Assembly (NCBI RefSeq): GCF_000143415.4
Contig: NW_003314354.1
Span: 348,575-412,574 of the forward strand
DNA length: 64,000 nt
DNA from: Selaginella moellendorffii
Taxonomy: Eukaryota; Streptophyta; Lycopodiopsida; Selaginellales; Selaginellaceae
Direction of reading: 5' to 3'
The position numbers and the translations under genes are program-made. A model generated the notes under the pieces. The model worked only from the letters and a program-made list of their open reading frames with translations, was not told where the DNA came from and made no database searches. Below, piece after piece: positions 56,401 through 64,000 of this stretch. Position 1 is the stretch's first letter. Each line of letters begins with the position of its first letter.

Positions 56401-57320
56401 TCCAGCCAAAGGTCATCTTAATCCCTGCTGCTGGTTGCTTCCCTCCGGCTCTCCCATATTCCTCCCATCATCGTCACGGAGTGGCTTCTCCTCCTCCTTC
56501 CTCCCTTTAAAATCTATGCTTGGCAGTAGCGCTTCGCTCTCATGCCAGGCGTGCCCTCTCCTTTTCGATGCATTCTTCGCCTCTATTGCAGCCTTTCTTG
56601 TCCGCAAGTGATTCTTTGCTGCTGTTTGCTCTTTGCCGTTCCTGCTGCTGCTGCTGCTGCCGCTGTTACTGCCAACGAATTACTACATACTCCTCCGCTT
56701 CCTCGATCAGCATCTCCCCTTCTCGATTGATTGTTCTTGACATCGTGCTAAATTGTTAGGTGAGCCGTAGCAGGCATCTTCTTGTACTTCCGCTTGCCTT
56801 GCCAAGGTCGCTGCCAAAGCATTCAAGAGTTTCTCATGCTCTTTCTCCTCTTCGCGTCGTATACACCTGCAAGCGGAGAGCACCATGATCATGATGAGTG
56901 CTCGTCGAAATCCAGAATTATTCAAAGTGAGCTGTGATATGGGGTAGCACAGTACCGGTTGCAGTAGTTAGCAGAAGCTGTCAAAAATTCTCTGGAATTG
57001 CGTCCCAGTATATCTTCCATTGCAGCAACCACGAACAGCATTTTCCCAAAGGGAGTATGAGCAGCGACGCCTCTTACTAAGGTTGGATCCCGCTGCTGTC
57101 TGTGATTGCGATACTAATCCTTCAGCAGGAAGAAAAAGTGAGAACAGCATTTATCATAATTCTCAAGACTCTTACGCTGCTTCAAGCACGATGCCACCCC
57201 TGGGTTATCGGCTCTTCGGAGTAGTCAACGGCATGTTCTCGGAGCAGCAGCTGTTTCGGGAGTCTCTGAGCTATGACAGAGGCGTTTGTTGATGGAAAAG
57301 CTGAGTAAGAGAGGCCGAGC
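50411..57320. other. Long non-coding region upstream of the KANADI gene
   Basis: Nearly 7 kb without a supportable gene. Frames are short or low-complexity. Simple repeats are ATGAATGAATGAATGG (about 52520), (GA)n at about 53146-53166 and (CT)n at about 54183-54210. The part nearest KANADI (about 54,700 onward) is CT-rich with pyrimidine tracts and probably contains promoter, long leader and possibly leader introns. Large upstream regions are common for developmental regulators. A 72-codon frame at 54925-55143 has no recognisable motif. Confidence 0.55.
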
Positions 57321-59193
57321 ATGAACAGAAGAAAGCAGGACCACTCTGTTCCAGATTTGTCACTCCAGATCAGCCCCCCGTCGACAGGCAAGAGCACTCC
57401 CATGGCGACTTATCAAAAGAACTACCAGGAATTCGATCTCTGGAGTCGGGCTCAGCACAACTCAAGCAGCTCAGTCAGTGACAACTCCTCCAATTCCACT
57501 TGTGGGAGTGAGAGGTGGTGCAGGGAAGCAGCCGCTGCACCTCCATCCACGGAGCTCTCGCTAGGAGCAAACCCCTTGTTTCGAGCGACTCCTCCCTCTC
57601 CTTCTTTCAAGAGCAGCATAAGATCAAGCTCGGAATCATATGCAGCAGCTTTGGAGGCGTCTAGACCAGGATTCGCTGTATACAGCAGCAGCTCGTCACA
57701 CATTCCAGCAGCGCAATCATTTCAGAACTTAAGAATTGCAAATGAGGATGCTCACTGCAGATCCGCGGATGCGTCCACCAGGAACAGCTTCCATGCTTTC
57801 TACTCACACGCATTCGGGTATGCTGATCAATCGGGGGGAGCAGGCCAAGCAGGACATGGGCTTGTGGCAACTTACAGCAACGCCGCTGGCGGTCTACAGC
57901 AGCAGCAGCAGCAGCAGCAGCAACATCAGGCATACAGCTCGTTCCACAGACTTCACAATCGAGAAGGACTTCCCAACATCTTGTCAGCAGTAAACAGCAC
58001 GTCATACGACTCAAGGGACTACCATCAGCGAAGATATACACCAAGCCTTCAGGAAATCTTGCAAGGGAGGAGCCCGCAAGGCCAAGGTCGGTACATGGAA
58101 CTAGCTGAGAATGCAGGCATCACATTGTCGACCCTAACAAGGAGCATTGCACAGCAACACGAAGCTCACACAGGTAGCAGCAATCTCAGGTCGCAGTTTA
58201 TGCCTCGCTTACCCACCAAGAGAAGCATGCGTGCTCGGAGAATGCGATGGACAAGTACACTCCACGCTCACTTTGTACATGCAGTGGAGCTCCTCGGAGG
58301 ACACGAAAGTAAGCCTCGCTCGAAACTGATCTCTCTTGCATTGTTCCGCAGCTGCTAGAGCATCTGTCAGGCATGGGAAGTGTATCAGCAAATTATTTCT
58401 GCAATCATTATGCATCAGAGAGCATGCAAAAGAAAGGAAAAAAAAAAGGAAGTTTCTCACGAGTTCATGAACTGGTTTCTCATTTTCTCCATCATATGCA
58501 TGATCTTTGTCTCACAGTTTTCGATTTGATGATCAGGGGCAACACCAAAGTCTGTGCTGGAGCTTATGAACGTCAAGGATCTCACTTTAGCCCATGTCAA
58601 GAGCCATCTCCAGGTACGAAGGGAAAAACTCTCTCTTCCAGAGAACTAAGTTACTCCACTGGAACATTGTTTCCATTTTCTAGATGTACAGGACGATCAA
58701 AACAACGGACAAAGCAAGCAGCAGCTCAGGTACTTCAAACTTTTTCTAAAGACCAAAAAGATCCTCACGTAACCAAACACGCAGGCGCTACGAATGACGC
58801 GACCTCAGGAAGCCTGGAATCGTTGAACGCAAGAAAATCCAGCGAGCAAGTAGCGTGGCATGATCCCGAAAGGTAGAAAAGGACCTACATTCCTCCCTGG
58901 AGATGAAAATCCTTGGAAATTTTCATGATCCAGGTCGAAAACACGAATGGAAGAGGGGCGATCATCGGGCTGGGAGGCTTGCGATCACGAGGTAAACGTA
59001 ATCTAGGTTTTTGAGACCGATATTTCATCGATCGATGCAGGAACACGAGGAGGAGGACGAAGACTTACCAGGGAAGAAGAAGCAATCGAAGCCGCCATGC
59101 CCGGAGCTCAGCCTGGGACGATCGAGCTGGGACGATCCACCGCCATCGCCGCCATCCTCCGAGGGCGAGGAGCTTATGTTACTAAAATGCTAA
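57321..59193 (+). CDS. KANADI-family GARP transcription factor, 469 aa
   Basis: Six exons: 57321-58308, 58537-58613, 58684-58729, 58785-58872, 58934-58991, 59041-59193 (1410 nt, in frame). The N-terminal motif PDLSLQISPP, Ser-rich regions and a Q9 tract (CAG repeat near 57900) precede the GARP/MYB-like domain: KRSMRARRMRWTSTLHAHFV, HAVELLGGHE, then RATPKSVLELMNVKDLTLAH and VKSHLQMYRTIKTTDK. The intron positions inside GARP match KANADI genes. The C-terminal CPELSLGRSSW is an EAR-like/KANADI motif. KANADIs act as repressors setting abaxial fate and limiting auxin transport in seed plants. Confidence 0.96.
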
Positions 59194-59530
59194 TCCTAAA
59201 GGAGGCCGTTAAAGTTTTGCAAGGCGGTTAAAACTTCGCTTGTATGTTTCTTCCAATTTTGAAAGAGCCGGAAGAAACAAACAAGATGGAAGCTCACACT
59301 CAAGAAAAAAAGTTATGAAGTAAAAAAGTTCTTCGAGAGGAAAAAAAAACGCTCACTTATTCACACAAAGCTCTCCTTATTCTCGCGTTCCTTCTCTCTC
59401 TCTCTCTCTCTCTTTTGGTTTCCTAGACTCGAATCCAGGCGATTCAAGGACGATCTGATCGACGAAGTTCACTCCTGGACGAGCAGCACGCATGAGAATT
59501 AGATATAGTAGAAGCCCACCTCGATCAGTC

Positions 59531-60523
59531 TTAGAACATGATATCTTCGTCGCGATCGGTCTCGGACAGCAGCATGTTTGAGTTGGATTTGTAGCCCGAG
59601 TTCCCAAAGTCTTGGAAATCGTCGCTCTGATCGTTACTATGAGACGCAAACGATGATCCAGTCGTGGTGGAAGCAGCAGCCTGGTGACCACCACCGCCAC
59701 CGCCACTCTCACTCCTGTAAGAAGAGTTGGTCTCGTCGCTCCGATAGCTCGGGCTGCTCGGACGGGGTGGCGGACTCGGACTCCGGCTACTCGAGAAGAA
59801 CCCGCCACCTTTCTTCGCGGGCGGAGGAGCCGGCTTCTTTGGGGCTTTCCCCACCGCCTCGAGTCTCTTCCTCTCGACTTCCTTCTTCTTGAATCCCTGG
59901 ATCTTCTTCAGCCGGAAAAACTCCTCTCTCTCGAGCTCGTCCAGCTCGCCTTTGATGTAGAGGATGGTGTTTTCGATCCTCGGCTTGACGACGTTCTCCA
60001 GCGCGTTCACTCTCCGGTTGGTCGTCTTGATCGCCTCGTCCAGCGTGAGAAAGGAGGTCTGGAGAGACGCCAGCTCCACCAGAAGCTCCACTGCCTTGAT
60101 GAAAGAGGACTTACAGAGCTGGACCTGGCGGCCCCCTCGAGCGAGGCCCGTGAGATCGTTCTTGGTCTCCACCGCCTCGACGTAGTGCTCGAATTTGGGG
60201 ATCTTGACGCCCGCCACATTCTCCTGCTTGGCCCTCACCTTGATCGTCGCGGCGTCCACATTCTCGAGGACGACGTGCTTGATGCTGTCCCCAGCCGTGT
60301 ATTTCACCTCCGTGAGCGCGAAGGACGCGGATTTCATAGTGTCGCCCATCGCCTCCTTGGTCTGGACGATGCGCTTGAGGATCTGCCGGAACTGCATCGT
60401 CAGGGCATCGCTCTTCTTCTTGAGCAGCTGGTGCCCCTTTGTGGCGCCGATCAGCCGCGCCTTGATCGCGCCCAGGACCGTCACGGTCGGCACCACATTG
60501 AGGCGCTGCTGCTGTCCCGCCAT
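59531..60523 (-). CDS. V-type H+-ATPase subunit D, intronless, with C-terminal extension, 330 aa
   Basis: The first ~235 residues are a canonical V1 subunit D, the central rotor stalk: NVVPTVTVLGAIKARLIGA, KGHQLLKKKSDALT, SFALTEVKYTAGD, VPKF-like IPKFEHYVEAV, DLTGLARGGRQVQLC, ASLQTSFLTLDEAIKTTNRR and LERE.FFRLKKIQGFKKKEVE. Normal proteins end ~25-30 residues later (about 260 aa). Here a ~85-residue Pro/Ser/Gly tail (KAPKKPAPPPAKKGGG, SSRSPSPPPRPSSPS, GGGGGGHQAAAS) is inserted before a family-like acidic-hydrophobic end, RDEDIMF. Coiled coil dominates both termini of the core. Shares a 91-bp promoter with MLH3. Confidence 0.95.
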   Translation of the reverse strand: MAGQQQRLNVVPTVTVLGAIKARLIGATKGHQLLKKKSDALTMQFRQILKRIVQTKEAMGDTMKSASFALTEVKYTAGDSIKHVVLENVDAATIKVRAKQENVAGVKIPKFEHYVEAVETKNDLTGLARGGRQVQLCKSSFIKAVELLVELASLQTSFLTLDEAIKTTNRRVNALENVVKPRIENTILYIKGELDELEREEFFRLKKIQGFKKKEVERKRLEAVGKAPKKPAPPPAKKGGGFFSSSRSPSPPPRPSSPSYRSDETNSSYRSESGGGGGGHQAAASTTTGSSFASHSNDQSDDFQDFGNSGYKSNSNMLLSETDRDEDIMF

Positions 60524-60614
60524 CGATGGATCTTCTCTTCTTACTCACCAGCCCTAGAGTCTTCTTCCTCTTCGCCAAGAACCCTAATTTCGGCTCTCCT
60601 CCAGTGGGGATATT
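60524..60614. promoter_or_regulatory. 91-bp bidirectional promoter
   Basis: Separates the divergent ATGs of V-ATPase subunit D and MLH3. It is CT-rich with AACCCTAA at 60580-60587 and another CCCTAGA at about 60552. Confidence 0.7.
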
Positions 60615-63600
60615 ATGGCGCGCATTTCGCCGCTGCCGCAGACAGTCGCGAGCTGCCTGCGATCCAGCAGCATTCTCTCCGGCATCTCGCAAGTAGTCGA
60701 CGAGCTCGTGTGTAATGCGATCGACGCGCAAGCGACACAGGTATGAATCGATCGATCGATGATAGCTCAAAATCTTGCAACACTGCTGGATGATGGCAGA
60801 TCATCGTTTTCCTGGACATCAGAAGCTGCTATATCAAAGTCGAGGACGACGGTAGAACGAAGCAAGCTTAGATTTCTTTCTTTGACATCCTTTTCGATGC
60901 AGGTTGTGGTATTAGTCGTGAGGACTTCGTATTTTTGGGAGAGAGACATGGTAAGCAGTGTCTGTTTCTTTCCTTCTTGAACGTCTGTTCTTTGCAGCTA
61001 CATCAAAGCTCCATTGCCTGGATGAGCTAGAGACTGGTCTCCAAACGCTTGGCTTTCGTGGAGAAGGCTTGAGCTCTGTTTCCGACATAGGCCTTGTAGA
61101 AGTGACGTCCAGAGCCAAAGGAAGTCCTCATACATATCGCAAGATTTTCAAGGTGCGTTCTACAGCATTTGCTTTTGGCAGTTTTGATATCATCTGCCCT
61201 TGCAGAATTGTAAGAGTTTGTCACTAGGACTTCCGGGGAACCAAAGAGATCCTGGTACAACCGGTACGTTTACTTTACGTGGAGAAGCTTGCCTGCTCTA
61301 AGCTGTGGTCTTGTTTCTCAGTTGTTGTGAAAGACGCTTTCTACAATCAGCCAGTTCGCAAAAAGATTCTTCACAGCAAGTTGAAGAAGCCTTCTTTTCC
61401 TCCATGGCATTTGTGTTAAACACTGTCTGGTTCTGCAGCTCCAGAAAAGCCGTGGAGTCGGTAAAGAACCACATTCTGCGATTGTGCCTTGTTCACCCGA
61501 AAATCCAGTTTACGTTGGTAGACCTTGAGAGGTGCTATCTCTTACGATTCCAACTAATAGCCGAAAAGGTTTTTTCATAGGGAGGAGAAGGTGTTTCAAG
61601 CGAAACCAGCAAGATCACTATCTAGCAGGATTTCTGATATGTTTGGGGATGAAACTCGAAACACTCTACAGAAAATAGATTTTGCAAAGGGATCGCTTAG
61701 GCTCGCTGGTTATATCTCCAAGCATTTGAAATCGTTTTCTACAAAGGTATAACGTTTCTTTTTATAAATTTTCTTTCATAACGTGCTTTAGTGCAGGCGT
61801 TGCAGTTTCTCTGTATCCCAATTAATCGGTTCCTTTTTTCTCTGCTAGTTTTTCTTGACAACGAATTCAGATATAAATCGGAGGTTCGTCGTTAAAACTC
61901 CGTTGCACAAGGTTTTAAACTCCTGGCCGTCAACACAAATTGGCTGTCCATCGTTTGTTTTAAACCTTGTCTGTCCACATGTGGACTATGACATTACACT
62001 TGATGCATCTAAGTCGCTTGTCGTGTTTAAGGTAATGTCTACGATCATATCATTGCCTTATTGACATTCCTCTTGTTTTTAAGGATTGGAGTCTGGTGTT
62101 GTCTTTTGTTGAAGAAATTCTTAAACAACTCTGGGAAGTCGAATGCCGTATTGGTACAAGCAGGAAGCCAAAAGCGAAGAGAAAGCGCGGGGCTGGTCTT
62201 ATAAGAGGTGCTGAGACGTTTTCTGAATTACCTGCCTCAGATTTAGATGGTACAAAGGCATCCCGAACAGTGGTGAATACATGGAGAAGCTCGTCTGCAC
62301 CCCCATTCTACAAGCCACGGAAAAAGTTTGCGACGCATAAAAGCTTTGACGACATGTCTGTCACCTACGAGGCTCCCAGAAAAAACAAAATCTTAAAGCT
62401 GGATACTCTCGACTACCAAGACCGAAAACTTTGCAAGTGGAGACAGATTCTGCTGCGACCGAGACAAAATACTTTCACAACTATCGAAAGGCCTATTTTG
62501 CAAATCGGTTCCGGAACCTTGGCCAGTGGAGATTTTCAACCTGATTCTATAACTAAGGAGATGCTGTCAGGCGCGAAAGTGCTTGGTCAAGTTGACAGGA
62601 AGTTCATTGCGGCTATCACAAATGGAGTTCTGTTTTTCATCGACCAGGTTTGCGAGCTTCCAATTAGATTCTCATTGCTAGTTTTTCTTTGCAGCACGCC
62701 GCTGATGAAAGAGTTCGTTTGGAGGAATTCCGCGATGACGTAAGTATGAAGCCGAAGTATATACTTACCACCAGTGACTTCTTCGTGTAGATCTTTTCCA
62801 CGAAAGAAGGCCACGGGACATCCCTTGGAGATCAGTCGGAGGAAGTTGTATGTTTTTCAATTATGCTGTGTGGATTCCGTTGTCTCAAAGTTTCTTCCAG
62901 ATTTTAACTCGGTCAGAACAAGAGGCTCTTGTATCTTACCGGGAAAAAATCGAATACTGGGGTTGGAGATCAACATTTGTTTTCTCTCAAGGGTAAGACT
63001 ATTGTTATTAGCATGAAAAGCTAAGTATTGTTGCACAGTCGTTCCTCGGAAATTTGCAAAGTAGTCTTGGCGGCAGTAAGACTTTTATTTCGTGATTTGC
63101 GGTGTAACCGGCGAAAATGTTTCCAGGTTCCTTGCATCAAAGGAGTAAAGCTTACATCGAAAGACTTATTGGAATATCTTCGCCAGGTTTCTTCATTTCT
63201 TGTTCTTCTTTCTGTAGCACATCACTAAGTGAATAACTTGTAGCTGGTTGATACGCATGGATCATCTAGTGCACCGCCAGCAGTTCTGAGAGTCCTGAAC
63301 TTTAAGGCATGCAGGGGTATGCGTGTGATTGTTTACATTTTGGATGGGACTTTGACGAGACAATGCAGGTGCTATAATGTTTGGAGATTTCCTGCTACCT
63401 AGCGAGTGTGAGCAGTTGGTAAATGCGCTGAAGAAAACGTCGTTGTGCTTTCAGGTTCGTCTTGTTGTTCATTTCCTTCTCGATATTAAAACTTACTTAT
63501 GCAGTGTGCACATGGTCGCCCAACTATGGTCCCGATTGTAAATCTCGAGACTATCCGTACTCACCAGTGGCAATCACCGAAGAAAGACTTTTCCTTTTCC

Positions 63601-63636
63601 GTCAACAAGGCCTTGTTTTCTACAAGGAAATTCTGA
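60615..63636 (+). CDS. MLH3: DNA mismatch repair protein MLH3 (MutL gamma subunit), 693 aa
   Basis: Nineteen exons, first to last: 60615-60740, 60800-60851, 60903-60950, 60998-61152, 61206-61263, 61322-61379, 61439-61531, 61581-61746, 61797-61828, 61884-62031, 62084-62647, 62695-62739, 62791-62847, 62901-62992, 63039-63075, 63127-63186, 63244-63316, 63369-63454, 63505-63636 (2082 nt, in frame). GHKL ATPase motifs are ELVCNAIDAQAT, DDGCGI and LGFRGEGLSSV, with FYNQPVRKK in the N-terminal domain. The C-terminal endonuclease motif is DQHAADERVRLEE, with CAHGRPT near the end. With MLH1 it nicks DNA in meiotic crossover resolution and mismatch repair. The linker is short compared with seed-plant MLH3. 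Confidence 0.95.
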
Positions 63637-63737
63637 CAAAGAGGTATCCTACTTTTTCGCAGCTGCTTTTATAACGTTGTTGTCAAACTTGAAGCCACCG
63701 TTGCGTTGAAGCACTTTTTTTGAGCCCTACTTTATCC

Positions 63738-64000
63738 ATGGCGTATCCTCTTTCGCAGTGCACGGCTCTTGTGTTTGTTCCACCGCCCTCTGCAGCTATC
63801 TTTGCTCCTTCCAATAGCAGGCTTCATTTAACAGGTGGGAGCATTTGCAATCGAAGCACTGAGGCTCTTAAGAAAGTGTCCAGATGTGGTTCAGCATCCT
63901 CCTCAATCAATTTTGACTACCAGGTACTGTGAAGTTCACAATGCGTTTTCTGAAAAGTAGTATGCAGTTTCGGGATGACGGTGGAGAGCTAGAACTCCGA
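63738..64000 (+). CDS. Partial gene running off the right edge
   Basis: From ATG 63738 a frame reads MAYPLSQCTALVFVPPPSA and LTGGSICNRSTEALKKVS, ending INFDYQ at a GTACTG donor near 63923. A TATGCAG acceptor at about 63961-63967 starts a second exon, FRDDGGELELR, that continues past the window. The hydroxylated, Ser/Pro-rich start could be a plastid transit peptide. Family not recognisable from this piece. Confidence 0.55.

Noticed and set aside
59684-60715. 343-codon plus-strand frame
   Set aside because: Antisense of the V-ATPase subunit D gene. GC-rich codon usage keeps it open by chance.

Overview
The window is eukaryotic nuclear DNA from a land plant. Gene content (a KANADI-type GARP factor, a CDPK, a TRB telobox-binding protein, an LSF2-type plastid glucan phosphatase, F-box proteins) is plant. 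The very short introns (mostly about 50-60 bp, GT..AG), intergenic distances of 80-300 bp, and dense accessory repeats suggest a compact lycophyte genome such as Selaginella. That species call is inference, not something read from a marker.

Layout. Bases 1-30,300 are a repeat-rich compartment. It holds two direct copies of a ~2.1-2.4 kb composite segment (1-2420 and 20240-22360). Each copy joins a degraded GW/glycine-rich frame, a degraded piece of an AFG1-type ATPase gene, and an intronless reading frame that reads as a highly divergent Sec61-alpha/SecY-like membrane protein. The frame is intact in the first copy and broken by a 134-bp deletion in the second. Between the copies lie a complete young non-autonomous LTR retrotransposon (2759-10458: TSD CATAC, ~1.8 kb LTRs, a tRNA-Met-type PBS, no gag-pol), a 5S rRNA-derived fragment, a 143-bp tandem array, a decayed Helitron RepHel gene, an 89-bp palindrome, a Ty3/gypsy integrase remnant, and very AT-rich filler. 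Further right come an (AT)77 tract, a minus-strand gene with a tandemly repeated exon, a methyltransferase pseudogene and a cytochrome P450 pseudogene.

Bases 30,400-49,400 and 57,300-64,000 are ordinary compact gene space. In order: CDPK (-), AFG1-like ATPase (+), two intronless F-box genes (+), a multi-KH RNA-binding protein (+), TRB (+), a CDK5RAP1/MiaB-type methylthiotransferase (-), a SAM-domain protein (+), PDAP1/PP28 (-), LSF2 (+), a UBA-like protein (+), KANADI (+), V-ATPase subunit D (-), MLH3 (+), and the start of one more gene at the right edge. I traced splice junctions for the intron-containing genes, and every complete model stays in frame to a stop. Three head-to-head pairs share promoters of 84, 166 and 91 bp, each carrying telo-box-like AAACCCTA motifs. 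The 49.5-57.3 kb stretch holds one decayed kinase-like relic and otherwise long non-coding DNA upstream of KANADI.

The genes do not form one pathway. The most interesting points are the divergent Sec61-like gene fused at DNA level to a fragment of an ATPase gene whose intact parent lies 30 kb away, the LTR element carrying a cluster of perfect hairpins, a telo-box palindrome in front of the telobox-binding TRB gene, and a minus-strand gene with a four-fold repeated exon.
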